Source of the DNA: Magnetococcales bacterium
Lineage (GTDB): Bacteria > Pseudomonadota > Magnetococcia > Magnetococcales > Magnetaquicoccaceae
Length of the DNA stretch: 64,000 nt
NCBI GenBank assembly: GCA_015234115.1
Contig: JADFWP010000010.1
Coordinates: 1-64,000, forward strand
Direction of reading: 5' to 3'
Part shown: piece after piece, positions 54,931 through 63,966 of the stretch
Layout of the letters: every line of letters starts with the position of its first letter
Numbering within the stretch: position 1 is the first letter of the stretch
Notes under the pieces: generated by a model
What the model was told of the DNA's origin: nothing
Databases searched by the model: none
What the model saw: the letters and a program-made list of their open reading frames with translations, nothing else
Program-made: the position numbers and the translations under genes

Positions 54931-56862
54931 TCATGGCACCTTTACGAGGCGGGCACCCACGCCGGTGTCGTGAATGTCGGGCGTGCTGCCGCCGAAGCGA
55001 TTAGCGCAACGAGAATGCCCGGCGACGTTGGCCCATGAACCGCCGCGAAACACGCCGCGGGGGCCGCTGTAGACGTGAGGATCTGTCACCGCCGAGGAGG
55101 TGTAAGATTCGTACCTGTCCGAAATCCACTCCCAAACGTTTCCATGCATATCATACAGGCCCCAGAGGTTCGGTAATTTCTGAGCCACGGGATGGGTTTT
55201 ACATTCTGAGTTTCCACCATTATTGCATCCCCACCATGCATAATCGCTTAGATTGCTCGAACTATTTCCAAACGAATAAGCCGTCGTCGTCCCGGACCGC
55301 GCCGCATACTCCCATTCTGCTTCAGTCGGCAACCGATACCTCCCTTCGCCACGAGAATTCAATTGGGAGATGAAATCCTGAAGATCATTCCAAGAAACCT
55401 GCTCAACCGGACAGGTGTCTCCGCAACTCGAAAAATAAGACGGATTACTCCCCATCACCGCCCGCCACTGTCCCTGCGTGATCTCCGTAGTCTGCATATA
55501 GAAAGCGCGACTGATCGTTACTTGATGTTGCACTTCATCTGACTCATGATTCGTTTCACCCGACGGACTCCCCATCGTAAACGTCCCAGACGGAATACGC
55601 TTGAAGGTCATCCCCAACGAATTCGTCACCTCCGACGCCAGAGCATTGATCATCACCGTAATCGTCGCCGCCGTCGAATCCACCGTCCCGTCATTCGCCT
55701 TGAACGTGAATGTGTCACTACCCGTGGCTCCAGAATTCGGCGTATAGCGATATTCTCCCGTCGAGGCGTTGGTGATTGTCGCCGTGCCCTTGGTGCCGTT
55801 GCTGACAATTCGATAAATCAATGCATCCCCGGCATCCGCATCCGTGGCCTGCAATGTTCCGGTGCCCGCAATTCCCTGACTGACGGTCAACGTCCCCGCC
55901 GATGCCACCGGTCTGGCATTTGTCACCGCCACCAGCGTCACCGTAATCGTCGCCAGATTGGAGTCCGTTTTTCCGTCGTTGGCCTTGAAGGTAAAGGAAT
56001 CCGAACCCGTGGCTCCGCTGTTCGGCGTATAGGTGAATGCACCAGTCGAGGCGTTGGTCAGAGTCACACGGCCTTTGGTGCCGTTGGTGATGATGCGATA
56101 GGTGAGCGCATCACCATCCGCATCGGTTGCGGTCAGGGTGTCCGAAACCGCCTGGGTGCCGGTGACTGTCAGAGTGTCCCGCGCCGCCACCGGCGCATGG
56201 TTGCTCGGGAACGAAAGCGTGAAGGTATCCGATACCGTCCCGCCATTGCTGTCACTCGCCGTCACACGGATATTCACACTGGAAGCATTGGCCGGTGGCG
56301 TGCCCGTGAAACGACGGGTGCTGGAAGAAAAGCGCAACCAGCCTGGCAAGGATGATCCATCTGCCAATTTGGCCGTATAGCGCAAGCTGTCCCCGTCTCG
56401 GTCACGAAACGCGGTCGAGGAGAACTGAAACGACTGGCTGACGCCACGCGTCCATGCCTGGTTCGGAATTTCGTTGCGCACGGTAGGCGTATCGTTGGCA
56501 TTGACGAGATTCAGGGAGAAGGCACAAACTGCTGTCCCGTTGTGACCATCGTTGGCTGTGACCTTCAGTTGATATTTGGCAGTACCAGCCGGAGGGTTCC
56601 CAGAAAAAATTCTTGTGGCAGGATCGAACTGAAGCCAGGAAGGTAGCGCCAAACCATCCAATTGTTTGGCTGAATAGGTTAAATCATCAAAATCAGAATC
56701 TCTGAACGTCATGGTCGGTACGGTAAAGCTCTTGCTTCCTGTCCCACTCCACGTCACATCAGGAATCGGGTTCGCGCATGTCGGTGCCGCTGCCTGGGCA
56801 TCCAGCGCAGCGATTGCGAGCAGGGATAAAAAAAATGTCTTCGTAATGGTTTTTCTGGACAT
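54931..56862 (-). CDS. Secreted Ig-like/VCBS protein with FGE-sulfatase C-type-lectin domain
   Basis: 643 residues from ATG 56862, with a signal peptide (to about DAQAAA). Two He_PIG-type Ig domains (about 30-220; PSWLQFDPATRIFSGNPPAG, PGWLRFSSSTRRFTGTPPAN) and two VCBS/cadherin-like repeats (about 225-410; TGAFTYTPNSGATGSDSFTF and TGEYRYTPNSGATGSDTFTF) precede an FGE-sulfatase domain (about 415-643). That domain shows MVFRRIP-like GMTFKRIPSGTFTMGSPSGE, YRLPTEAEWEYAARSG, YDMHGNVWEWISDR and FRGGSWANVAGHSR. The catalytic Cys pair of true FGE is not evident, so ligand binding is more likely than enzyme activity. The last 35 residues fit a retroelement-diversified region (see findings). Confidence 0.85.
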   Translation of the reverse strand: MSRKTITKTFFLSLLAIAALDAQAAAPTCANPIPDVTWSGTGSKSFTVPTMTFRDSDFDDLTYSAKQLDGLALPSWLQFDPATRIFSGNPPAGTAKYQLKVTANDGHNGTAVCAFSLNLVNANDTPTVRNEIPNQAWTRGVSQSFQFSSTAFRDRDGDSLRYTAKLADGSSLPGWLRFSSSTRRFTGTPPANASSVNIRVTASDSNGGTVSDTFTLSFPSNHAPVAARDTLTVTGTQAVSDTLTATDADGDALTYRIITNGTKGRVTLTNASTGAFTYTPNSGATGSDSFTFKANDGKTDSNLATITVTLVAVTNARPVASAGTLTVSQGIAGTGTLQATDADAGDALIYRIVSNGTKGTATITNASTGEYRYTPNSGATGSDTFTFKANDGTVDSTAATITVMINALASEVTNSLGMTFKRIPSGTFTMGSPSGETNHESDEVQHQVTISRAFYMQTTEITQGQWRAVMGSNPSYFSSCGDTCPVEQVSWNDLQDFISQLNSRGEGRYRLPTEAEWEYAARSGTTTAYSFGNSSSNLSDYAWWGCNNGGNSECKTHPVAQKLPNLWGLYDMHGNVWEWISDRYESYTSSAVTDPHVYSGPRGVFRGGSWANVAGHSRCANRFGGSTPDIHDTGVGARLVKVP

Positions 56863-57069
56863 GGCGGACTGCTCCACGAAAGAAATCGACAACGGAGCGC
56901 TCAGGATAGCCGATTCAACATGCAAGATAAAGATTCAAAAGCTTGCAGCACCCGCCATTTTCAACCGTCTGCGCAAGATCCCCGCCCGGCCAGGAATATC
57001 AAAGTTGATTTCCCCGGAGCAGATCGGATAGAGTATGCGGAAGCCACCGCCAGTCCAGAAGAGGAAGCC

Positions 57070-57567
57070 ATGAGCATCGCCACCGTTGTTCCGTTTGACA
57101 CACTGGCCTTTGTGAAGGAGCTGGAAACTGCCGGCATCCTTCCCGCGCATGCCGAAGCCCAGGCCAAGGCATTGGCCACGGTCGTCAGGCAGATCGATGC
57201 CCGTGTGGACGAACTCGCGGCCAAACGCGAAAAGCAGACCGAAGATAAATTCGATACCTTGGCAGACCGCCATGATCAGCAGGTGAAGGGTCGCCTGGAC
57301 GGGTTGGCCACCAGACAGGAATTGGCCATGGTCGAAGCCAATCTGAAACGGGACATCAAGGAGTTGGAAACCAAAATGGAGACCCGGCTCAAGGAACTGG
57401 AACTCCGCATGGTGATCAAGATGGGAGCCATGATCCTCGGGGGAATCGGCCTGCTTTTCGGACTCATGAGGGCCTGGCCGCTCCCGGTGCAATACGTTCC
57501 CCCCGTTCCCACGGCCCAGGAACTGCGCCTGCCGCAGCCACCACCGCCACCAGCCCCGGCGCATTGA
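57070..57567 (+). CDS. DUF1640-like coiled-coil membrane protein, copy 2
   Basis: 165 residues from ATG 57070 (GAGGAAG upstream). Nearly the same as copy 1: PFDTLAFVKELETAGILPAH, a coiled coil with an 11-residue insertion (ETKMETRLKEL), the transmembrane helix AMILGGIGLLFGLMRAWPLP and a Pro-rich tail. Palindromic copy f lies 36 bp after the stop. Confidence 0.75.
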   Translation: MSIATVVPFDTLAFVKELETAGILPAHAEAQAKALATVVRQIDARVDELAAKREKQTEDKFDTLADRHDQQVKGRLDGLATRQELAMVEANLKRDIKELETKMETRLKELELRMVIKMGAMILGGIGLLFGLMRAWPLPVQYVPPVPTAQELRLPQPPPPPAPAH

Positions 57568-57602
57568 TTCATCCATACTCCAGGCATTCGATCACAAAAA
57601 AA

Positions 57603-57736
57603 CCATTGAAAGAAAAGAAGGGGTCTGGGGGATTCCTCCCCCAGGGTTTTGACTTTAAACAAAAAAATTTAAAATATTTTATTTTTAAAGTCAAAACCCT
57701 GGGGGAGGAATCCCCCAGACCCTCTCTTTTTTTCAT
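57603..57736. repeat. Nested palindromic element, full copy (copy f)
   Basis: CCATTGAAAGAAAAGAAGGG at the left, matching arms at the right ending in a T-run and TTCAT. Inner hairpins CTGGGGGATTCCTCCCCCAG and CTGGGGGAGGAATCCCCCAG are equal in stem. The AT-rich centre is TTTAAACAAAAAAATTTAAA. It separates DUF1640-like copies 2 and 3. Confidence 0.85.
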
Positions 57737-57849
57737 AACGTGCGCCCATCGTTGGCGCATTGCCAGTGGCAAATGGATTTTCTTGGACGTTTTTGGACGG
57801 AATCGGTTAAACTGTTCAAAAATTCTCTTTCCATTCAGGAGATGAAGCG

Positions 57850-58218
57850 ATGACCACCATTGCCATCCCATTTGATACGCTGGCCTTTGTGAGAAAGTTG
57901 GAAAACGCTGGCGTGCCCTCTCCTCAGGCGGAAGCCCAGGCAGAAGCATTATCCGATGCCTTTCAGAAGGTGGAAGAGTCCCGGTTCAGGGGGGAGTTGG
58001 CGACAAAGGGGGATGTTGAACTGGCAAAGGCGGAGTTGCGCAGAGATATTGAAGCCGCCAAAGTGGAAACCATCAAATGGCTGACCGCCACCGGCATGAT
58101 CATCCTGGGTGGCGTTGCCACGCTGAACCGTTTTTTTCCGCCGACGGCCCCAATCGTTTATCCCTCAGCCGTTCAGGAACTGCGTTTGCCATCTCCCCCA
58201 CCGACTCCAGTCCATTGA
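57850..58218 (+). CDS. DUF1640-like coiled-coil membrane protein, copy 3 (short)
   Basis: 122 residues, with CAGGAGATGAAGCG just before the ATG. IPFDTLAFVRKLENAGVPSP matches the family start. The coiled coil is shortened (about residues 40-75), with KGDVELAKAELRRDIEAAKV. A transmembrane helix (GMIILGGVATLNRF) and a Pro-rich tail ending PPTPVH follow. It is about 45 residues shorter than copy 2, the loss being in the coiled coil. Confidence 0.75.
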   Translation: MTTIAIPFDTLAFVRKLENAGVPSPQAEAQAEALSDAFQKVEESRFRGELATKGDVELAKAELRRDIEAAKVETIKWLTATGMIILGGVATLNRFFPPTAPIVYPSAVQELRLPSPPPTPVH

Positions 58219-58332
58219 ACCGAACTTCTGGCCTTCAGCCAAAGGAAAGCGATTACTAAAGAGTCGAACATGATCCCTGGCAATCCTTTTGGAAAGTGCA
58301 TTTTCTGGGTATGAGCAGGCCATCGTGACATT

Positions 58333-58467
58333 ATTGAAAAAAAGAAGGGGTCTGGGGGATTCCTCCCCCAGGGTTTTGACTTTAAACAAAAAATTTTTAA
58401 AATATTTTGCCCTTAAAGTCAAAACCCTGGGGGAGGAATCCCCCAGGCCCTCTCTTTTTTTTCAATG
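58333..58467. repeat. Nested palindromic element, full copy (copy g)
   Basis: ATTGAAAAAAAGAAGGGGTC at the left and its near complement ending TTTTTTTTCAAT at the right. Inner hairpins CTGGGGGATTCCTCCCCCAG and CTGGGGGAGGAATCCCCCAG. It lies between DUF1640-like copy 3 and the histidine kinase and fills most of that 281-bp gap. Confidence 0.85.
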
Positions 58468-58499
58468 GCGTGATTTATAGCGGGCGTGGTGCAATCGGG

Positions 58500-60899
58500 A
58501 TGAGCAGAACTCCGGCAACCTTCAGAAGCGCGCAATATTGGGTGCTGTCGTGCCTGCTGGCCGTGGGCTATCTGGTTGCCCGTAATAGCACCTGGATCAG
58601 TTCTGCCCATCTGCACACCATTCTGGAATCCCTGGCCACCAGTCTTGCTCTGCTGGTCGGCATTCTGGCCCTGATGCGCTATTTCACCGAACGGGAAGAT
58701 CTCTATCTGCTGATCGGGGCCGGGTTTCTGGGCACTGCTCTGCTGGATCTCTACCACACCCTCGTCACCTCGGAATTCTATATCAATCGCATGCCCTCGG
58801 GCTATACGGCCCTGATCCCCTGGAGTTGGATCGCCTCGCGGATTTTTTTGTCCGTGCTGTTATGGTTGAGTTGGTATTTCAGCCAGGCGGATCACTCGGC
58901 CGTTGTGCATAAAAAGCTTTCGCCGCACTGGGTTTTTCTGGGCAGCAGCCTGTTTACGCTGTTTACACTATTATTTTTCACTTTGATTCCACTGCCTCCT
59001 TTTTATGTGGCGGGCTTTATGGTGCCCCGACCCCAGGAATGGATTCCGGCTTTTTTCTTTCTGCTGGCGTTGAACGGTTTTTTGCGCAAGGGTCGCTGGC
59101 GTCATGATCCCTTTGAACATTGGCTGGTGTTGGCCCTGATCGTGTCGTTCATGGGCGAGGCGTTTTTCATGGCCACCTCCGAGCAGTTGTTCGATGGCAT
59201 GTTCACCCTGTCCCATCTGCTGAAAAAGGCTAGTTATGTCTGCGTGCTGATTGGTCTGTTGATCAGCATCATGATCGTCTCGCTGGAGCTGAAACGGGCC
59301 AGGGCGCAGGCGGAAGGCGCCAATCGGGCCAAAAGCGCCTTTCTGGCCAACATGAGCCACGAAATCCGCACGCCGATGAACGGCATGATGGGGATGATCG
59401 ATCTGGCTCTGGGCACCGAACCCTCCCGGCTTACCCGTGATTATCTGGTCAAGGCCCAGAACGCCTCCCGCTCCCTGCTGCAATTGATCAACGATATCCT
59501 GGATCTTTCCAAGATCGAACAGGGGGCGATGAGCCTGGAACGGGTTGCTTTTCATCTCCAGGATCTGCTGGATCCGGTGGTGGATCTCTTTCTGCCCAGC
59601 GCATTGGACAAGAAAATCACCCTGCAAGTGGTGATGCCGTCTGATCCGGGGCCATTGATCGGTGATCCGCTGCGGTTGCAGCAGGTGCTGTACAATCTGG
59701 TCGGCAATGCCCTGAAATTCACCCGGCATGGGTCGATCACGGTCAGCGCCCGCCTGCTCGATCTGGGGGAGAACGCGGCCCGGATCCAATTCGAGGTGCA
59801 AGATGACGGGATCGGCATTCCGTTGGAGAAGCAGGCGGAACTGTTTCGTCCTTTCACCCAGGCCGATGCCGGCATCAGCCGGAAATACGGCGGGACCGGG
59901 TTGGGTTTGGCGATCTGCAAGCGGCTGGTGGAGATGATGGGCGGGGTGATCGGTCTGACGAGCGCGCCGGGCGAGGGGAGCACCTTTTATTTTACCGTGT
60001 TGCTGGAGCGCAGTCCGGTTGCGGCAACGGAGCAGCCACTCGCGCGTCCGGCAGGGGTTTTGGATCGTGCGCAACTCACCCGTCGTCTGGCCGGGGCCAG
60101 GGTGCTGCTCGCCGAGGACAATGCCATCAACCGGCTGGTGGCCGAAGAGCTGCTCAAGGGGGTCGGAATCGTGGTGGAGAGTGCCGAAAATGGCCACGAG
60201 GTGATGCGCAAGCTGGAGAAAGCCTCTTACGACCTGGTGTTGATGGACATCCAGATGCCGGAGATGGATGGTTATGCGGCCACCCGTCTCTTGCGGGCCG
60301 ATGCCCGTTTCCGGGAGTTGCCCATTCTGGCCATGAGCGCCCATGCCTTGCAGGAGGATCGCGCCCAGAGTCTGGCCCTTGGCATGAACGATCATCTGAC
60401 CAAACCGATCGACAAGCAACGGCTGTTCGCGGCGTTGGTCCAGTGGATTCCCTGCCGTGATCGTTCCGGGACGACAGGCGGGGCGGTATGTGTCGCATCG
60501 GGTCAGGAGCCGGCTGGCGCGCTGGCCAGGTTGATCGATTTTCCCGAGTTGCTGGATCGGGTCAATCACAAGACGAGCCTGATGCAGACGATTTTGAGCG
60601 AATTTGTCCGCTCCCAGGCGGGGGCGGCGGAAAAGATCCGTGCGGATCTGGAGCGTGGCGGGGTGGAGGGGCGTCAATCGGCGCTGCAACGGATCCATTC
60701 GATCAAAGGGATGGCCGGGAATCTGTCGGCCCGGCAGATGTTCGAGGCAGCCCGCGCCCTGGAGTTGGCACTGCGTGATCCCGCCGTGATCGATTGGAGC
60801 GCGCTGCTGAACCGGTTTTGCGGCGCCCTGGACGAACTGGTCGCCGCCATTCGGGACCGGGAACGGAATACGGACGAAAACGACCGCAAACACCATTGA
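58500..60899 (+). CDS. Hybrid sensor histidine kinase with receiver and HPt domains
   Basis: 799 residues from ATG 58500; the longer frame starts in palindromic copy g. Residues 1-265 form seven or eight membrane helices of a MASE-like sensor. The HisKA H-box [19 protein letters not shown] is at about 285-303. HATPase_c motifs are [24 protein letters not shown] and [17 protein letters not shown]. The receiver (about 535-655) holds [10 protein letters not shown], the phospho-Asp in [16 protein letters not shown] and the Lys in LTKPIDK. The HPt at the C-terminus shows [17 protein letters not shown] complete phosphorelay in one protein; its output regulator is not nearby. Membrane embedded, so signals from the membrane or electron transport are possible. 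Confidence 0.93.
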   Translation: MSRTPATFRSAQYWVLSCLLAVGYLVARNSTWISSAHLHTILESLATSLALLVGILALMRYFTEREDLYLLIGAGFLGTALLDLYHTLVTSEFYINRMPSGYTALIPWSWIASRIFLSVLLWLSWYFSQADHSAVVHKKLSPHWVFLGSSLFTLFTLLFFTLIPLPPFYVAGFMVPRPQEWIPAFFFLLALNGFLRKGRWRHDPFEHWLVLALIVSFMGEAFFMATSEQLFDGMFTLSHLLKKASYVCVLIGLLISIMIVSLELKRARAQAEGANRAKSAFLANMSHEIRTPMNGMMGMIDLALGTEPSRLTRDYLVKAQNASRSLLQLINDILDLSKIEQGAMSLERVAFHLQDLLDPVVDLFLPSALDKKITLQVVMPSDPGPLIGDPLRLQQVLYNLVGNALKFTRHGSITVSARLLDLGENAARIQFEVQDDGIGIPLEKQAELFRPFTQADAGISRKYGGTGLGLAICKRLVEMMGGVIGLTSAPGEGSTFYFTVLLERSPVAATEQPLARPAGVLDRAQLTRRLAGARVLLAEDNAINRLVAEELLKGVGIVVESAENGHEVMRKLEKASYDLVLMDIQMPEMDGYAATRLLRADARFRELPILAMSAHALQEDRAQSLALGMNDHLTKPIDKQRLFAALVQWIPCRDRSGTTGGAVCVASGQEPAGALARLIDFPELLDRVNHKTSLMQTILSEFVRSQAGAAEKIRADLERGGVEGRQSALQRIHSIKGMAGNLSARQMFEAARALELALRDPAVIDWSALLNRFCGALDELVAAIRDRERNTDENDRKHH

Positions 60900-60925
60900 C
60901 ACATCATGCCGACATCGTGTATGGT
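60896..60925 (+). promoter_or_regulatory. Promoter of tRNA-Phe overlapping the kinase stop codon
   Basis: TTGACA at 60896-60901 (its TGA is the kinase stop codon) and TATGGT at 60920-60925, spacing 18, 38 bp before the tRNA. The spacing and match suggest a good sigma70 promoter. Confidence 0.65.
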
Positions 60926-60962
60926 GTGTGCTGTTTGGTCACACCCCGCAACACCCCCCTTC

Positions 60963-61038
<76 letters not shown>

Positions 61039-61321
61039 ATCATTTCAAACACTTACGATGCATTTGTAACAACTGGCCCAGAGGCTTTCAGATCGCCGCA
61101 AGTTGACGATCTCCAGGGGATCCGTTGCTCCCGGAGATCAAAACAGGTGGATCTCTTCTCCCAGGATTGGGAGGGTGGGATGAATGCCCATGGCTTGCTT
61201 CAATCTGGTCTCACTCGCCATTGACATGATTTTCACCACCCGATAACCTCATCTGCAACGGGGTCAGAATTCGCTGATATCTCTTATAATTTAAAATAAA
61301 TCACAGGGTCAATGACACGGC

Positions 61322-61651
61322 ATGACCATCACCGATGCCAATCTGGCTGCCATGAGCGCTCGGATCATTGAAGCCGTCCAACCGGAGTCGATCATCCTGT
61401 TCGGCTCATTGGCTCGTGGAGATGCCACGGAAGAGTCGGACCTTGACCTTTTGATCGTGGAGCAAGAGGATTTTACAAGACGGAGCCGTTGGCGTGAGTT
61501 GCAAACCATTCGCAAATCGATCTCTGATTTCCGTATTGCAAAAGATATCCTGCTGTACAGCCAGAATGAGATAGAGCAGTGGCGAGGTTCATTGAACCAT
61601 GTGATCGGCCATGCCCTGAGAGAGGGGAAATGGCTCTATGCAAGATCTTGA
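61322..61651 (+). CDS. MNT-type nucleotidyltransferase (antitoxin)
   Basis: 109 residues. The polymerase beta-like motif ILFGSLARGDATEESDLDLL gives GSxxRGDxxxxSDLDL with the catalytic aspartates intact. In MNT-HEPN systems this protein AMPylates a Tyr of the HEPN toxin and so neutralises it. The following HEPN gene overlaps it by 14 bp. No Shine-Dalgarno is clear. It lies 283 bp from tRNA-Phe. Confidence 0.9.
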   Translation: MTITDANLAAMSARIIEAVQPESIILFGSLARGDATEESDLDLLIVEQEDFTRRSRWRELQTIRKSISDFRIAKDILLYSQNEIEQWRGSLNHVIGHALREGKWLYARS

Positions 61652-62033
61652 TCAGGCCAAGCTGTTGTTGCATATGGCCGACAAGGATTATCGCGCCTTG
61701 CTGGTGATGCAGGATCCGGAAGCGGTTGATACGGAAATTTTTGGGTTGCATGTTCAACAGGCGGTCGAAAAAGGGATCAAGGCGTGGTTGTGTCTGCTGG
61801 GTCTCCCTTATCCCAGGAAACATGACCTGGATGAACTGGCCATCCTGTTGGAAAAGTCTGGTGAATCCATGCCTGACCCATTTGCTTCGCTGCTGACGTA
61901 TACCGATTTTGCGGTCTCCTTTCGGTACGAGGCTTTTGCCGATTTCGATGACGATATTGACCGCAAGGCCACGACTGCCCTGGAGGCCATGTTTCTTGAT
62001 CATGTGAACCGTCTGACGAAATCCGTAAACTGA
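61638..62033 (+). CDS. HEPN-domain protein (toxin)
   Basis: 131 residues, all-helical HEPN fold. EIFGLHVQQAVEKGIKAWLC is the typical second helix, and PYPRKHDLDELAILLE is the conserved R-x-H region of the RX4-6H ribonuclease-like site. RYEAFADFDDDIDRKATTAL follows. The start overlaps the MNT gene by 14 bp, as usual for these modules. It likely cleaves RNA or tRNA when free. Its downstream boundary is the integrase remnant. Confidence 0.88.
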   Translation: MQDLDQAKLLLHMADKDYRALLVMQDPEAVDTEIFGLHVQQAVEKGIKAWLCLLGLPYPRKHDLDELAILLEKSGESMPDPFASLLTYTDFAVSFRYEAFADFDDDIDRKATTALEAMFLDHVNRLTKSVN

Positions 62034-62094
62034 CGGGTTCTCTGTGTCGTTTTTGTGTTGTGTGAGTGAAACAGGGTTTCCTGAATGTGTCATT

Positions 62095-62342
62095 CCGTGT
62101 AATTTTGCCAGAAGAACTCCCTTCCTCTGCCCGCCGGTAGCGCTCTTCCAGACGATTCATCGCCGCCTTGATGGGCTCCCATTCTGATGACTGTACCGCT
62201 CCACCATGGCCAGGGTCTTGTGACCGGAGATGCGTTTGACGGTCGGAAGATCGATTCCGGCCTGCGCCAGATGCGTGATGGCCGTATGCGCCGCAACGTA
62301 AGCGGAATAAGCATTCGTGCGGTGTTGGGGGGGGGTGGTCAA
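62095..62342 (-). pseudogene. Broken C-terminal end of a phage-type tyrosine integrase
   Basis: Leftward reading gives AAHTAITHLAQAGIDLPTVK and RISGHKTLAMVERYSHQN, which carry the His box and nucleophilic Tyr of tyrosine recombinases. A shift to another frame then gives EPIKAAMNRLEERYRRAEEG. The preceding HxLR box and all upstream domains are missing. The break is at the 3' end of DUF1640-like copy 4. It is therefore a remnant of an integrative element, close to tRNA-Phe and the toxin-antitoxin genes. Confidence 0.75.
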
Positions 62343-62842
62343 TGGGCCGGAGCCGGTGGAGGGGCAGGCTGGCGCATCTCCTGGGCGGCTGGCGGGACAT
62401 ATTGCACCGGGATGGGCCAGAGACGCAGCAAGCCGAATGCGGCAAGAAACATGGCACCCAGCTTGATCACCATGCGGAGTTCCAGTTCCTTGAGGTCGCG
62501 TTTGAGATTGACTTCCAGTTCCTTGATGTCGCGTTTCAGTTCGGCTTTGTTGCTTTCGATGTCCCGTTTGAGATTGGCTTCCACGACGGCCAATTCTTGT
62601 CTGGTCGCCAAACCATCCAGGCGGTCTTTCACCTGCTGATCATTGCGGTCTGACAGGGTGTCGAATTTTTCTTCGGTCTGCTTTTCGCGTCTGGCAGCAA
62701 GTTCGTCCACACGGGTATCGATTTGTCGTGCAACCGTGGTCAACACTCTGATCTGGGCTTCGGCATGGGCTGGAAGGATGCCGGCGGTTTCCAGTTCCTT
62801 CACAAAGGCCAGTGTGTCAAACGGAACGGTGGTTGCGCTCAT
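62339..62842 (-). CDS. DUF1640-like coiled-coil membrane protein, copy 4
   Basis: 167 residues from ATG 62842, with CAGGAGATGAAGCC upstream, the same leader as copy 3. VPFDTLAFVKELETAGILPA, coiled coil to about residue 125 with a repeated LKRDI heptad block (about residues 88-117), a transmembrane helix (VIKLGAMFLAAFGLLRLWPI) and a Pro-rich tail ending PAPAH. Opposite strand from the other copies. The region 62843-63066 beyond its start holds no gene. Confidence 0.75.
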   Translation of the reverse strand: MSATTVPFDTLAFVKELETAGILPAHAEAQIRVLTTVARQIDTRVDELAARREKQTEEKFDTLSDRNDQQVKDRLDGLATRQELAVVEANLKRDIESNKAELKRDIKELEVNLKRDLKELELRMVIKLGAMFLAAFGLLRLWPIPVQYVPPAAQEMRQPAPPPAPAH

Positions 62843-63066
62843 GGCTTCATCTCCTGGCTGCGGTGGCTTGTGCATACTCTATCCGATCTGATCCAAGAAG
62901 GTCCAATGAAATCCATTTGACATTACTGGCCGGAAAACCAGACCATGTGGACACGGGACCGCAAACCCCCTTCAATCAGCGGCCCCCCCGCCCGCACCAT
63001 CACCAGCCCGTTGACATGAGAATCATCCATCAGGTGCTGTTTTTTCCATGGTTGGATCCGGGCAGG

Positions 63067-63966
63067 TCACCATTCGGCAGCATTGGCGAAGCGGGTGACC
63101 AGAAAATCGATGAAGCGTCTGACCTTGGCCGCCAGATGGCGATTGGACGGGCATACCGCATGAATGCCCAGGGTCGGCAACAGGGTGTAATCGTTCAATA
63201 CCGGTTTGAGTCGTCCCGAGCGCAGATCTTCGGCCACCAGAAAGCTCGGCAACATGACCAAACCCAACCCGGCACGCGCCGCCGTGCGCAGCGCCTCTCC
63301 GTTGTTGGCCCGCAGCACGCCGGTGACCCGCACACTCTGCTCTTCTCCGTCCCGGCGAAACCGCCACACGCCGGGAGAAGCGGTGTAGCTGTACAACAGA
63401 CAGGTGTGATTGTTCAAATCCTCCGGGGTCATCGGTTCTCCCCGCTGGTCAAGATAGGCCGGAGCCGCGCACAATAGCAGTCGCGCAGCCGCCAGACGAC
63501 GGGCCACCAGCGTCGAATCCCCCAAGGTGCCGATGCGCACCGCCACATCGAACCCCTCTTCCACCAGATCCACAAACCGGTCGTTGAGCACCAGATCCAC
63601 CTCCACCGCCGGATGGGCCAGCAGGAATTCCGCCACCAGCGGCGCCAGATGAAGCGAGCCAAACGACATTGGCGCGCTCACCCGCAACAAGCCGCGCGGT
63701 TCGCTGTGCAGATGGGTGATGGTCTGTTCGGCTTCGAGAATTTCGTCCAGGATGCGGCTACAGCGTTGATAATACACCTCTCCTTCGACCGTCAGATGCA
63801 GACGGCGGGTGGTGCGATTGATCAGGCGCGCCCCGAGATGTTCTTCCAGCGCCTCGATGTATTTGCTGACCGCCGCACGCGACAATCCACCTTTGCGGGC
63901 GGCTTCGGCAAAGCTGCCGGACTCCACCACCCGTACAAAGGTTTCCATGAAGGCCAGACGATCCAT
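63067..63966 (-). CDS. LysR-family transcriptional regulator
   Basis: 299 residues, usual length. The N-terminal helix-turn-helix is FAEAARKGGLSRAAVSKYIE and EEHLGARLINRTTRRLHLTV. The effector domain starts at about residue 90 (GLLRVSAPMSFGSLHLAPLV, VDLVEEGFDVAVRIG, LGLVMLPSFLVAEDLRSGRL). CrgA/AaeR-like subgroup. The gene it controls, usually divergent, would lie beyond the window's right edge (start codon at 63966). Confidence 0.93.
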   Translation of the reverse strand: MDRLAFMETFVRVVESGSFAEAARKGGLSRAAVSKYIEALEEHLGARLINRTTRRLHLTVEGEVYYQRCSRILDEILEAEQTITHLHSEPRGLLRVSAPMSFGSLHLAPLVAEFLLAHPAVEVDLVLNDRFVDLVEEGFDVAVRIGTLGDSTLVARRLAAARLLLCAAPAYLDQRGEPMTPEDLNNHTCLLYSYTASPGVWRFRRDGEEQSVRVTGVLRANNGEALRTAARAGLGLVMLPSFLVAEDLRSGRLKPVLNDYTLLPTLGIHAVCPSNRHLAAKVRRFIDFLVTRFANAAEW

